Shown here: piece by piece, positions 18,875 to 29,985 of the stretch | Layout of the letters: every line of letters starts with the position of its first letter | Position numbering within the stretch: position 1 is the first letter of the stretch | DNA from: Ascarosepion bandense | Taxonomy: Eukaryota > Mollusca > Cephalopoda > Sepiida > Sepiidae | Assembly (NCBI GenBank): GCA_037127315.1 | Contig: JBBBDQ010000447.1 | Location: forward strand, 692,501 to 756,500 | Reading direction: 5' to 3' | Length of the DNA stretch: 64,000 nt | Made by a program: the position numbers and the translations under genes | The notes under the pieces: model-generated | What the model saw: only the letters and a program-made list of their open reading frames with translations | The model's database searches: none | What the model was told of the DNA's origin: nothing

Positions 18875-19320
18875 ATAACTGTTTTTGTCAATCTTCATAA
18901 GATTTGTTTTTTTTTTTTCTATCTCTCGTAATTCCGGTTCTGTCAACCATTTGCACAAGCGCGTTTGGTATTATTATGCGCAGCTTTCCTCTGTCCCTCT
19001 TGCCTTCAATATGTCCTGTGAGTATCAAATTTTTGAAGCCATCTATCTTCGTTATGTGTCGTAGAAATGTCAACCGTCTCTTTCTCATCGTAAGTATAAG
19101 TGTCCTTTTTGTTTCTGTTTTCACTAAAACATTCTTATTGATCCCATCTACGGTCCATGGTATTCTCAGCATCCTTCTGTGGTACCATATTTTAGTTGTT
19201 TTAAGTCTCTTCTTTTATAAAGAAGAACTGATACTACGTAATAGTTTAGGTACCTTATTTATTGTTGCTAACGAAATCTTCCAGCTTCTAGTTTCGTTGC
19301 TTAGATTTTTTAAAGATATA
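18875..19320 (-). pseudogene. RTE-type LINE C-terminal fragment
   Basis: The minus-strand frame contains WYHRRMLRIPWT, then KRRLTFLRHITK, then ILTGHIEGKRDRGKLR. This is the order of the RT C-terminal tail of RTE/BovB-like LINEs (RRMLRIPWTEH...FLGH...IEGKRDRGRQR). It is broken by a stop near 19175. Its 5' side is cut by the Tc1-like MITE at 19322. Confidence 0.75.
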
Positions 19321-19321
19321 G

Positions 19322-19943
19322 TACTGTTCAAAAGTATTAGAACAAGAATTATTTTATCTTTCATGAGGCATCGCCCCTGTCCTGACACATTTGCACACTA
19401 TCGGTAGTGAGAAAAAGTATTAGGACAGGGGTGATTTTCCTAAAAATCTCACTGAAATTCAAATACAGAGTGAAAAGCCAAGTAAATTTCGAATAAATAT
19501 TGATTATTCAAAAATAGGTGTAAAAGAAATGTATTAAAAAGAAGTTATATTTAACTTTTCCTATTTTCTATTAAACAAGTTATTTTGAAACTACTCATTA
19601 TTCTATTATCTTTGGATATGACTGACTTTTTCCTAATCCCCCCCCCCCCCACCCGCTCTCGGATTAATAAATCTAATATTACTTCGCAAGAGACACTTTG
19701 TTAACAAATATAAGCTGCCTGGCAGGAGATACCATTAAATATATTGAAGAAGCTTGTGATGTCAATGCCTGACAGAATAAAGGCTGTGATCAAAGCAAAA
19801 AGGCTATTATACTATATATTAAATTTATTTTGTAACAAGTATTTTTTCTTGTAAATGCATTTGTTGGGTAAATTATATCACATTTCTTTTAATTAAATCA
19901 TTAAATATAGAACAGTTATTTATCCTGATACTTTTACACAGCA

Positions 19944-19948
<5 letters not shown>
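19322..19948. mobile_element. Tc1/mariner-type MITE
   Basis: Flanked by TA on both sides. Inverted ends read TACTGTTCAAAAGTATTAGA and, reversed, TACAGTGCTGTGTAAAAGTA. This is a typical Tc1-like terminal pattern. No transposase frame. Inserted next to the RTE fragment. Confidence 0.7.
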
Positions 19949-19996
<48 letters not shown>

Positions 19997-20004
19997 CTAT
20001 CTAA

Positions 20005-20713
20005 TCTAAACATATTTATAAATGGAACTTTGTGTGTGTGTGTCTGTGTGTGTGTCTGTGTTCCTTACCTATAGACTCCGAAACGGCTGAACCGAATTTC
20101 TTGAAAATTTACACAGTTGTACTATAAGAGTCTGCGTTTGTTCTTAACTAGGTTTTGTGTCGAGGTACCCCCAATAAATATCGAAAATCGATAATCGAAA
20201 AAATCGGGTTATAGAAGGAGTGGTCCGATTTTAATCAAATTTGATACACTTATAGACAAAGTCATAAGAAACGATATTCAGAAGTTTCAAGGTTGTAGTT
20301 CTATTCATAGATGACTTTTTTAACTCCGATATTGGAAATCGATACCCTGATACCTTCCGGGTCTGATAAAAATCAGTTTTTCAGCCCTTTATTTTAGTTT
20401 TTGCTTCGGCTTTGGTTCTAAGTAGGTATACTTGTAGTTCTTAGTCTTAGCCATGATACCAGTTACTCAGAGAACTTGTTTAGCCTTCAAAATTTATTTT
20501 TAGACGAAAAAAACTTATTTGATATCGATAGCGGGAAATCAAAATTTGACTTACATCCATTCATTTTTCTTTCAGTCTACGGTTTCGCTTTAACTGGAAA
20601 CAACTATTGCTTTTTAGTCTTTCGTGCAAATGTCCAAAATGTCTGAGCTCCAGGATCATGGATTAGTTTTAAAGCTTTCATTATACACGAGAAACGCCGG
20701 GCTATACTGTTAG
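20005..20713 (+). mobile_element. non-autonomous Helitron, copy H2
   Basis: Begins TCTAAACATA and ends with the hairpin (ACGAGAAACGCCGGG, weakened) and CTGTTAG before (TA)n. The same blocks as H1 are present, plus a segment GATACCCTGATACCTTCCGG that H1 lacks. Confidence 0.85.
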
Positions 20714-20722
20714 TATATATAT

Positions 20723-20774
<52 letters not shown>

Positions 20775-20777
<3 letters not shown>

Positions 20778-20953
20778 GGCTATACTTTCTTGTCTCATAT
20801 CTAAACGATGACTCAAATTAATAAAAATTATCCGAATTTGAAATTTTTTCTTTATTTTTAACTGAAATTTAAGCCAAAATACGACTTTTAGAACGGCTCA
20901 TGATTAAACATAAGAGACATTCAATGTCTCTTATATTTAACAGTATATGTTTA

Positions 20954-20955
<2 letters not shown>
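20775..20955 (+). pseudogene. PLE ORF 5' fragment, decayed (second copy)
   Basis: Nearly the same as 13862-14050 and in the same order after a Helitron end and a (TA)n tract. Confidence 0.6.
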
Positions 20956-20993
<38 letters not shown>

Positions 20994-21015
20994 AATAAAA
21001 CTTCGAAATTTACAT

Positions 21016-21064
21016 GTGTAGGATGATCATTTCTGCGAAATACATTCGCTTCGTCAGCCATCTT
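21016..21064 (-). ncRNA. hammerhead motif, family E copy 2
   Basis: Minus strand: intact core CTGACGA (21051-21057), helix II GCGAA-TGTAT-TTCGC flanked by an A-A pair, GAAA, self-complementary helix III ATGATCAT, cleavage C, then CTACAC. Helix I is short (G-C, G-U, U-A). It lies in a PLE-like terminal fragment beside (TA)n. Confidence 0.6.
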
Positions 21065-21179
21065 TTATTATGAAAAACTCAAAAAGTTTTTCATTCAGCG
21101 GAAGTTTCACAAAACAAAGGGAAAGGAAAGAAATAAGAAAAAAGTGGTAAGAGATATGAAAAATAAAAGAGACGGGAGA

Positions 21180-21684
21180 GTATGTTAGAAGCTATCGGCT
21201 AAACCTAATCAAACAGTTTAAACCTAACTTAAATAAAATAAATTTCGACACCTCTACTAACATACTTCAATGCCTATAATCGATGGGAGAGGTCATAGTT
21301 ATTATACTTACCCCCAACACCATAGTAGCAGCAGTCCCCAGAACAATCCCTCATGCCATTATACACTGAATTGAACAAAAAACCCACTCCCACCATTCCT
21401 TCTCGGCCTACAGCCATGTGCGACACAAAAAATGGACCTGTCTAATTTTCTCTGTATAACTCCACTCTGTTAATAATTTAAATGTTCTATGTTCACTGAA
21501 CATTAAATGTTCATCCTTTGATAATGGCTTATGTAAGCCGAAAGCTCAGACCTGATAAAAAAATCAACAATTATTGCGATTTCTTGTCGTCTTTTCATGA
21601 CAACACTATCAAGCTAATCAGATCATACGAACGGATCTTACACAAAACAAATAGACAGAACTTGTCTATATTATTCAATGAAGC

Positions 21685-21690
<6 letters not shown>
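21180..21690 (+). mobile_element. PLE pseudo-LTR with ORF start (second PLE lineage)
   Basis: Similar to 34940-35462: CTAACATACTTCAATGCCTATAA early, then GGCTTATGTAAGCCGA, then ACTTGTCTATATTATT.AATGAA at the end. The frame from 21518 (MIMAYVSRKLRPDKKI...) is the N-terminal part of the PLE protein and is cut off by (TA)n. Near 21515, TTGATAAT-GGCTTATGTAAGCC-GAAAGC is a hairpin followed by GAAA, a degenerate hammerhead-like layout. Confidence 0.6.
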
Positions 21691-21715
<25 letters not shown>

Positions 21716-21728
21716 CCGAAAATCTAAG

Positions 21729-21804
21729 CAAGAGCCAACAAACCTACCTAGGTTTCACCTTGACGAGCCGTAGGGTGAAACCTAGGTAGCTTTGTTGGCT
21801 CTTG
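21729..21804. repeat. 76-bp foldback containing a hammerhead-like segment
   Basis: Arms CAAGAGCCAACAAA and reverse complement, then CTACCTAGGTTTCACC and reverse complement. The centre TTGACGAGCC...GTGAAACC with self-complementary ACCTAGGT resembles the related motif at 30917-30972. Probably a junction of two inverted PLE ends. Confidence 0.6.
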
Positions 21805-22060
21805 TTTGGATGTTCTGTCTTTGTTGCTCTACTTTCGTATTGAACGCTTTAGTGTTAGTGTTTTCGTCTTGGGTTTTTTTTTCCTCCGAGTACTTGACTT
21901 TTGTTCATGTACTTCGTTTGTTTTTTTACTTCACCCTCGTTTGCCTCCGAGTTTGTCTTTGTTGGGTTGTTCAAGACGATTTAAATTATAGCTTAATTAG
22001 TACTAGTTTTGGCAGAGTTAGTTCTGTTAGTATTGGTATTGTAATTATTACTATAGTATA
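21805..22060 (+). repeat. PLE-associated leader sequence
   Basis: CTCTACTTTCGTATTGAACGC recurs near 30992 and 31607, and reversed near 33105. It always lies downstream of the foldback/hammerhead-like segment. Frames here are not supported as genes. Confidence 0.4.
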
Positions 22061-22084
22061 TATATATATATATAACATTGTAGA

Positions 22085-22087
22085 CAT

Positions 22088-22140
<53 letters not shown>
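22085..22140. repeat. (TA)n microsatellite
   Basis: ~56 bp of TA, following a shorter TA tract at 22056. Confidence 0.95.
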
Positions 22141-22142
<2 letters not shown>

Positions 22143-22204
22143 CATTGTAGTAATTCAGTTTTAAGTGGAAAGACAAACAAATATAATCCAGAGGTTTGTA
22201 GATT

Positions 22205-22375
22205 AGAAATGAAAGATAATTTACGAGCAACGCATTTGGCTTTACCAGTAAATATTACACTCACTATTATATTGAAATATAGCTGATGAGTAGACTATTG
22301 TGTTTAACATCTGCTGGTAAAGAACATAGCTTGACTCGTAAATTCTCTTTCAATTCAAATCTTCACTCATTTGGG
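22205..22375. mobile_element. imperfect foldback, possible MITE
   Basis: Arms GAAAGATAATTTACGAG...CTTTACCAG and CTGGTAAAG...CTCGTAAATTCTCTTTC pair over ~46 bp around a ~60-bp centre. No coding capacity; family not recognised. Confidence 0.5.
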
Positions 22376-23190
22376 TTACCTTTTCAAACAGAAAGGAAAA
22401 TTTAACCCGTACAACGCACGACGCAGATGTCTATTTCAAGCTCACTCAAATTATGTGTATCTTCAGTTGCGTGTGGGCATCTATATTTTAATTCAAGGAC
22501 AGAATTAAATTTTTTCTTAAAAAATAATAAAATAATAATCATTTTATTTATGACCAAAAAATTTCAGAAAATTTCAATAACATCTCATTATTATCTGATA
22601 TAGGATTTTCAAAAGAATAGATTTTTCTTTTCTCCAAATCTAGAATTTTATTGATCACTCAAGTTATGGGATGGCAAGGATGGGTGCAAGAAGAAATTAT
22701 TATTCCAAGGTTTACTTGAAGCTCAAATCAAATTGTCTCTTTGTGCGTGTATGTGTGTGTCTATATTTGTGCGTGTATATGGAATGCACTCTATAAAGAG
22801 ACAATTTGAGAACATGACAGGAGGTTTAATGTTAATATATTGACTGGCAACTATGAGATAACTCATAGTCTGTTTTTATTATGATACTGATTGTGACGTT
22901 CGCGTGCCAAAAAACGAGTTAACTGGCCGTGTTATTTTTAGTTTTAAAATAATGTTAAGTCTTTAGTTGAAGCTACAAATCATCCCATAGTTCTGGCTAT
23001 TATAAAGTTAGTGTTTGTAGTCAAATTTCGTAACTGACCTTGGGCAGCCAACGTTATAAAATCTTTGTTTTGTAGTGATCTGTGGTGTTGGTTAAAAGTT
23101 TAACTAGGGTAGGGTAATCTGTATTTCCTATAGTAAATGTGATATAACCGATTCATCGTATACGCCCTCACAACCTGATTGAGCACTCTG
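22376..23190. other. unassigned sequence
   Basis: No gene or repeat partner noticed. Confidence 0.3.
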
Positions 23191-23194
23191 GAAG

Positions 23195-23460
23195 AATGGT
23201 AGACTTTGAGAAACAGTAGTTACTCTAGCATCTACGCATCGTTCATTCAGCAATGAATTAGAACACTCTCAGCTATTGGGCGTGTATAATGATAATATAC
23301 ACGCTAAAACGTCTGTCTCCTTCTACTGAGCGCCCATAGCTCAGAGGTAGAATCGCCGACTGAGGCCAATTCGGTCGGGTTTCAATCCTGGGCTAAAAGA
23401 AGTCGGATGTCTAACCGTACTGATGAGCTGTCATACAGCGAAACAGATCTGACTGCGGAT

Positions 23461-23463
<3 letters not shown>
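23195..23463 (+). mobile_element. SINE family B, copy B3, with 3' hammerhead
   Basis: The longest B copy: GGTAGACTTTGAGAAACAG start (shared with B4), leader, A box TAGCTCAGAGG, B-box-like GGGTTTCAATCC, linker, hammerhead. It runs into (TA)n, inside which Helitron H3 begins. Confidence 0.75.
23409..23463 (+). ncRNA. hammerhead motif, family B copy B3 (cleavage site mutated)
   Basis: Perfect helix I (CCGTA/TGCGG with GTC/GAC outside) and helix II (GCTGT/ACAGC). The cleavage triplet GTC is GAC here, so cleavage should be lost. Confidence 0.7.
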
Positions 23464-23508
<45 letters not shown>

Positions 23509-23525
23509 TTATTTATAAATGGAAC

Positions 23526-23567
<42 letters not shown>

Positions 23568-23590
23568 TGTGTGTCTGTGTCTGTGTCTGT
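23464..23590. repeat. (TA)n and (GT)n microsatellites
   Basis: TA at 23464-23508 before the Helitron; GT at about 23528-23590 within it. Confidence 0.95.
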
Positions 23591-23846
23591 GTGTTCCTTA
23601 CCTATAGACTCTGAACCGATTTTCTTGAAAATTTACACAGTTGTACTATAAGCGTCTGCGAGTGTTCTTAGCTAGGTTTTGTGTCGAGGTACCCCCGATA
23701 AATATCGAAAATCGATAATCGAAAAAATCGAGTTATAGAAGGAGTGGTCTGATTTTAATCAAATTTGATAAACTCATAGACAAAGACAAAAGAAACGATA
23801 TTCAGAAGTTTCAAGGTTGCAGTTCTTACAATAGTGCAGAAAATCG

Positions 23847-23900
<54 letters not shown>

Positions 23901-24277
23901 GCAAGATGTTTATGTGTGTGTCTGTTTATCAGTCTGTATTTTTCCAGCCCTTTTATTTTAGTTTTTGCTTCGGGTTTGGCTCTAAGTAGGTATAATTGTA
24001 GTTCTTAGTCTTAGCCATGATTCCATTTAATCAGAGGACTTATTTAGTCTTCAAAATTCAGTTTACGACGATTAAAACTTATTTGATATCGATAGCAGGA
24101 AATCAAAATTTGACTTACGTCCATTCATTTTTCTTTCGGTCTACGGTTTCGCTTTAACTGTAAACAACTATTGCATTTTAGTCTTTCGGAGCCAACGTCC
24201 AAAGAGTCTGTGCTCCAGGACCATGGATTAGTTTTAAAGCTTTCATTACACCCGAGCAACGCCGGGCTATACTGCTA

Positions 24278-24278
<1 letters not shown>
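23506..24278 (+). mobile_element. non-autonomous Helitron, copy H3 (5' end eroded)
   Basis: Lacks the first few bases (starts ACTTATTTATAAATGG) but has the full 3' end with CCCGAGCAACGCCGGG and CTGCTAG, then (TA)n. Confidence 0.8.
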
Positions 24279-24324
<46 letters not shown>

Positions 24325-24327
<3 letters not shown>

Positions 24328-25410
24328 AGTGTGGACGTCATTTTGATATAACCCGAGGAACCTTTCGGCCAACACTTGTCAAGGGTCACGTTGGCAAAGT
24401 TTTTGAATAGGTAAGAAAGAGGACAAAACAGAATGGAATATTTGCACTACTGGGAGCTGATAGAATTACGCATAAAAATAAATTTATTGAGGAAATTTAA
24501 AACGTAAGGGGGGTGTAAACATATGAATTCCACAGAGTGAAAATAAAAAAGAAAAAAGGTTACACTCACAGACTCGCCAGTAGTTGCAAAGAGCGTAAGA
24601 ATTGCTCTTTCTGCCTGCACAGGCTCGGCTGTTGGATTTTAAGGCAAATGGCCTCCAAAATACGTAGATGATGTAACGAACGAGCACTGTGCAGGACAGA
24701 AAACCAACTGTCCTCATAAGAAGAGGCACAAGCCGGATTGTCCAACAGGTGTTGGCCGATTGCTGAATCCAGCACGCCCTGAGTCGTCCTTATATTACTA
24801 TTGGAATTACCCAAACGTAAATTCGCGGGGACATGCTGCGCAACCGGTGTCTCCAATCTCAGATTGGTTCGTCCTATGTATGCTGCATCGCAACAGCATT
24901 TGAATTTGTATACAACAGAATTTTTACGAAAATAGGACAACCGATCCTTAACAAAAGATGGAAAAACGGGCCTTGTTTTATAAACAACGCGCAATTTTAC
25001 TGAAAAATACCCCGACGAAATATTAGCCGAAACTTTATTAGTAACAGCAAGACACTGTCTACCAAGCCAAGGTAATTTTAGATATAAAGGACAGCGACTT
25101 GGCCCTTCAACTTTTGGTTCTTTAAACCGTTTAATTTTACGGGAAATGACCCGTTTCACAAAATTAATAGGGTACCCGTTCCCCTCAAAAATATCATGCA
25201 GGCGTGTCAATTCACTAGCCAAGCATTCGGGAGAACAAATATTCAGGGCACGGTGAACCAAAGTTTCTATTAGGCCAATTTTGCGGGATTTAGGGACGAA
25301 CGAATTCCAATTCGTATATAGACCTGTAAAGGTCGGTTTACGAAAAACAGATGTAACGAAAACATCGCCCTTACGCTGAACAAAGACATCTAAAAATGGA
25401 AGACCTCCGT
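24325..25410 (-). pseudogene. 5'-truncated PLE, left arm of an inverted pair
   Basis: The minus-strand frame (231 codons, 24566-25261) encodes the C-terminal PLE segment with VVYKFKCCCDAAYIGRT and ILEAICLKIQQ. It is identical in protein to the right arm. RT motifs are missing because of 5' truncation just after LPFLDVF. The 3' region includes the CCCTTGACAAG...CGAAAGG motif and ends at (TA)n. Confidence 0.9.
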
Positions 25411-26576
25411 AATTCCCTACATCCTTCTCTACAGTTTACTATGGAGATGGAGAATGACGGAGGTCTTCCATTTTTAGATGTCTTTGTTCAGCGTAAGGGC
25501 GATGTTTTCGTCACATCTGTTTTTCGTAAACCGACCTTTACAGGTCTATATACGAATTGGAATTCGTTCGTCCCTAAATCCCGCAAAATTGGCCTAATAG
25601 AAACTTTGGTTCACCGTGCCCTGAATATTTGTTCTCCCGAATGCTTGGCTAGTGAATTGACACGCCTGCATGATATTTTTGAGGGGAACGGGTACCCTAT
25701 TAATTTTGTGAAACGGGTCATTTCCCGTAAAATTAAACGGTTTAAAGAACCAAAAGTTGAAGGGCCAAGTCGCTGTCCTTTATATCTAAAATTACCTTGG
25801 CTTGGTAGACAGTGTCTTGCTGTTACTAATAAAGTTTCGGCTAATATTTCGTCGGGGTATTTTTCAGTAAAATTGCGCGTTGTTTATAAAACAAGGCCCG
25901 TTTTTCCATCTTTTGTTAAGGATCGGTTGTCCTATTTTCGTAAAAATTCTGTTGTATACAAATTCAAATGCTGTTGCGATGCAGCATACATAGGACGAAC
26001 CAATCTGAGATTGGAGACACCGGTTGCGCAGCATGTCCCCGCGAATTTACGTTTGGGTAATTCCAATAGTAATATAAGGACGACTCAGGGCGTGCTGGAT
26101 TCAGCAATCGGCCAACACCTGTTGGACAATCCGGCTTGTGCCTCTTCTTATGAGGACAGTTGGTTTTCTGTCCTGCACAGTGCTCGTTCGTTACATCATC
26201 TACGTATTTTGGAGGCCATTTGCCTTAAAATCCAACAGCCGAGCCTGTGCAGGCAGAAAGAGCAATTCTTACGCTCTTTGCAACTACTGGCGAGTCTGTG
26301 AGTGTAACCTTTTTTCTTTTTTATTTTCACTCTGTGGAATTCATATGTTTACACCCCTTACGTTTTAAATTTCCTCAATAAATTTATTTTTAAGCGTAAT
26401 TCTATCAGCTCCCAGTAGTGCAAATATTCCATTCTGTTTTGTCCTCTTTCTTACCTATTCAAAAACTTTGCCAACGTGACCCTTGACAAGTGTTGGCCGA
26501 AAGGTTCTTCGGGTTATATCAAAATGACGTCCACACTCTTTAGAGCTATTAGTAATTTCTGTGGGTACAATTCCCT

Positions 26577-26580
<4 letters not shown>
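25411..26580 (+). pseudogene. 5'-truncated PLE, right arm of an inverted pair
   Basis: The frame to the stop at 26301 covers SLHPSLQFTMEMENDGG, LPFLDVF and the GIY-YIG part. It starts after the RT YVDD, so it cannot be active alone. The arms are separated by only ~45 bp, which belongs to this copy. It ends TTCCCTTTTCAT followed by (TA)n. Against the PLE at 5032-7536 it shows the same length without frameshift and many substitutions, so it is a sister subfamily. Confidence 0.9.

Positions 26581-26631
<51 letters not shown>
26581..26631. repeat. (TA)n microsatellite
   Basis: TA run at the PLE 3' end. Confidence 0.95.
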
Positions 26632-26634
<3 letters not shown>

Positions 26635-26744
26635 TTCTGTGTGAAATGACTCCTATATTGCATCTGAAGTGACGTCTACAATTACAGCATGGCAAGGCTG
26701 AAAAGATAGAGGTATAACTGGCCTATTGTCGCCATAGTTTAGGC

Positions 26745-26820
26745 ACCTCGGCCTGGTATAATGGTTAGCAAGCTTGTCTCGGTAAAACCGTTTATAAATA
26801 AGTAGTGAGTTCGATCCTTG
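26745..26820 (+). repeat. tRNA-related sequence
   Basis: A box TGGTATAATGGTTAGCA and B-box-like GAGTTCGATCCT are spaced as in a tRNA gene with ~15 extra bases. Acceptor pairing is not evident. SINE head or tRNA pseudogene. Confidence 0.5.
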
Positions 26821-26849
26821 TGTCCCTCAGAAAATCACCTATCGTCGCC

Positions 26850-27205
26850 GTCGTTGGTAGAACTCATTGCCGATTATGGTGGTACTAATCAACATTTACT
26901 CTGTGAAATTATTCTCATGTTGGATCTGAAGAGATATCCGCAGCCAATGCATACGAAAAGTTCAACTGATGGAGATGTCCAGGTTTTATTTTGTCTCTTT
27001 TCCTTCTTTTCATTTTTCTTCGATGTTGTTTGTTCTTTGATTCTTTCTGTCGCTTCGGTCTCCCAATTAACAGGATCGATTTCTGTCCTCAACAATGTGT
27101 TTTTAGAGTTGATCCTTAGATCGACAACGTGTGGCTCCATGTGGTCTTTTTTCAGATGCAAGTTTTGTGAAGAGGATTTTTTGTCTGGTATTCATACAAG
27201 ATGAC
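26850..27205 (-). pseudogene. possible retroelement ORF fragment with a zinc-knuckle-like end
   Basis: The minus frame (26889-27161) reads INSKNTLLRTEIDPVNWETE, a Lys/Glu-rich stretch, then VCIGCGYLFRSN...KC. The last part looks like a decayed C-x2-C zinc finger common at the ends of invertebrate LINE proteins. The assignment rests on pattern memory only; another origin is possible. Confidence 0.35.
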
Positions 27206-27559
27206 CGGGTCATCGATGTCGACGCTGAGTCATGATAATTTCTAAGCCGACTCAGGGACTTGAACTCTTTAGTATTTACGGATTTCAGTTTGCATTTTAC
27301 TTCTGGATCATAGGTTCTGTTTTGCAAAGTTTTAAGTCCTATTCCTTGAATAACTTGCAAGAGGATCTGAAATATGTCTTAAACACTGTTCTTATCCCAA
27401 TTTTGTTGTGCCTCAGAGTAATGAAATTGGGTAAAGCACACCATTTGATTTCATTGTGTAGAATAAAGCATTCTTATTAATATGGAGTTGAATCCACACT
27501 ACGTCTTCAATACATGTATCTTTCTACCAAAACAAGTGTCTCGATATTGGGGTATCCTG

Positions 27560-28296
27560 ATGTTATAGCGGGTTGGTTATATATTCCTTTTCTAGTTGTA
27601 GCGGGTGTCCGTTCTAGTGAAGGGTAGTTGTATACTGTTGCAGATTAACGGAATTTGGCCTTGTTGTAGATAGCCCACTATAAGTCATAAAATGATTACA
27701 AATCAAAAAAGCCAATTTGAGTAGAAAATAACATTTATATATATACACATACCAGTTAATGTTTTTACAATTGAAGTAATACATGAATATAGGTCAAACG
27801 GGGGTTAAAATGTTCATAGTAAATAATAAGCTGAAAGAGAATTAATGCTTAGTAATATGGGGAGCGTGTAAGTGAGGAATGTCTTTGATGTAGTCGCTCC
27901 TTAGGTCAGTAAGTATTTTTGAGACAGGGGAGAAGGAAAGAGGCAAGCGTAGTAGCCGCTTGACTTAGGTCAAGAGGATATTGATTACACTCTTCTCTTC
28001 AAGTTCTGCCTGCTTGGGTCTGTCTGTATCCGATTTTTATATCTTCTTTTTGGATACAGCAGCTCGTTTGGGATTTCACACTTGTATTTGATTCTGGGCT
28101 TCCCATTGGCTGATAAATAAAATACGCGTAGGCTCGCGAAATGGAAATTTAATATTTGATTAATTTGTATTTTTCAACCGGAACAGCTGCGCGGACCCGG
28201 GTGCGCAACGACGACTTTTGGTCATTTGCGTTTTTGTCGTGAGAGCGCAAACATCCGGTCCGTCGCTTTTGCTCGGTCGGTATCACCACAGTGTCA
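27560..28296 (+). mobile_element. solo-LTR-like element L1
   Basis: Starts TGTTATAGCGGGTT and ends GGTATCACCACA. Internal blocks GTTGCAGATTAACGGAATTTGGC, GATAGCCCACTATAAG and GATTCTGGGCTTCCCATTGG are shared with 39467-40250 and, reversed, 41244-41937. TG...CA ends, ~700 bp and no ORF suggest a solo LTR. A non-autonomous DNA element is the alternative. Confidence 0.6.
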
Positions 28297-28960
28297 TCTG
28301 ATGTCTCACAAGCTATCCAGTTTAACCTTTGCTATTTACAATATCTCTGGGTGGTGCATACTTGTAGTTACCAAAGTTGTATTCTATAAATTAGTGAAAA
28401 GGTGTTCTTTTGTTGAATACACTGGTTGTGAATAACAAAACGAAATTTGAATGAAGGCCATGGAATAAAAACAAACGACATCTTTTTGTTCTATTCGACA
28501 AAGAAGAATTAGATTTAGTTGGTAAACGAGGTGGGAGAAGAATTTTCAGAAAACACAGAACAACAGACCAAAGAATAAATTTTTTACAGAAATCTTTTAT
28601 ATAAATGCTCGGAGCTGTTAAAATCTGTTCGTTAGACATTTTTCCCTCAAATTCTTTTGACGTTGGTAATCTAATTTTGAAAGCTTAATAGAAAAGCTTG
28701 TTACGCTGGGTGATAATTTCGTTTTAAAATTATTGACACTGGAAAAATTAGTTTATCAAACTTGACACGCTGACTACGTCTACAAGCCATGTTTATTATT
28801 ATTATTATTATTATTATTATTTGCAGTACTGCTATTAGAAACTCATTGTCAGGTTGGATTGAAAAAGGTGTTGAATCGTTTTAGTAAGATAAACAATATG
28901 TCAGACCTAAGCAAATAAACGACACACTCAAACATAGGTAACCCAACAATATATATATAT
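28297..28960. other. unassigned sequence with an (ATT)n tract
   Basis: ATT repeats at about 28793-28820; no supported gene. Confidence 0.35.
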
Positions 28961-28967
28961 ATCTATA

Positions 28968-29014
28968 GTCATCCGCAGACAGATCTGTTTCGCAGCTCAT
29001 CAGTACGGTTAGAC
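28968..29014 (-). ncRNA. hammerhead motif, family B copy B4 (helix II deleted)
   Basis: Perfect helix I (CCGTA/TGCGG) and helix III, but the sequence between CTGATGA and GAAA is only GCTGC. Helix II is collapsed by an ~8-nt deletion. Confidence 0.65.
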
Positions 29015-29225
29015 TCCAAATGCTTTTTAACCCAGTATTGAAACCCGACCGAAGTGGCGCCAGTCGGCGATTCTACCCTGTGCTATGGGCACTCGGTAGA
29101 AGAAGGCAGACGTTTTAGAGTATACATTGTCATTATACCCGCCCAATAGCCAGAGTGCTCTAATAGATTACGGAATGAGTTATGCGTACATGCCAGAGTA
29201 GCTTCTGTTTTTCAAAGTCTACCAT
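28968..29225 (-). mobile_element. SINE family B, copy B4, cut by a Helitron
   Basis: Antisense B element reaching the same 5' start as B3 (GGTAGACTTTGAAAAACAG). Helitron H4 begins at 29228, directly at the SINE's 5' edge. Confidence 0.7.
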
Positions 29226-29227
29226 AA

Positions 29228-29940
29228 TCTAAACTTATTTATAAATGGAACATTGTCTCCGTTACCTATAGTCTCCGAAACGATTTCCTTGAAAATTTAC
29301 ACAGTTGTACTATAAGCGTTTGCGAGTGTTCTTAGCTACGATTTGTGTCGAGGTACACCCGATAAATATCGATAATCGAAAACTCGGGACATAGAAGGAG
29401 TGGTCCGATTTTAATCAAATTTGATGGTCCGATTTTAATCAAATTTGATACATTTTGTCATAGACAAAGACATAAGAAACGATATTCAGAAGTTCAACTG
29501 TTGCAGTTCTTAGAATAGTACAGAAATCGATAATATATATATATATATATATAAGGCAAGATGTTTGCGTGTGTGTCTGTTTATCTGCTTGCATATTTGT
29601 ATTTTTTCAGCCCTTTTATTTTACTTTTTGCTTCGGGTTTCGCTCTAAATAGGTATAATTATAGTTTTTTAGTCTAAGCCATGATACCATTTACTCAGAG
29701 AACTTATTTAGCCTTCAAAATTCAGTTTACGACGAAAAAAACTTAATTGATATCGTTATCAGGAAATCAAAATTTGACTTACATCCATTCATTTTTCTTT
29801 CAGTCTACGGTTTCGCTTTAACTGGAAACAACTATTGCATTTTAGTTTTACGTGCCAACGTCCAAAGAGTCTGAGATCCAGGACCATGGATTAGTTTTAA
29901 AGCTTTCATTATACCCAAGCTACACCGGGCTATACTGCTA

Positions 29941-29941
<1 letters not shown>
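29228..29941 (+). mobile_element. non-autonomous Helitron, copy H4
   Basis: TCTAAACTTA start and CTGCTAG end before (TA)n. The terminal hairpin is degraded (CCCAAGCTACACCGGG). A 24-bp block (GGTCCGATTTTAATC...) is duplicated at 29401-29448. Confidence 0.85.

Positions 29942-29985
<44 letters not shown>

Noticed and set aside
22280..22300. CTGATGAGTAGAC as a hammerhead core
   Set aside because: No CGAAA and no helix II follow at the right distance; it is the centre of a foldback.
26745..26820. Functional tRNA gene
   Set aside because: A and B boxes are present but no acceptor stem, extra bases between the arms and no terminator; kept as tRNA-related only.
27103..27480. Overlapping ORFs on both strands as host genes
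   Set aside because: No recognisable domain, no splice context, and one overlaps a probable retroelement remnant.
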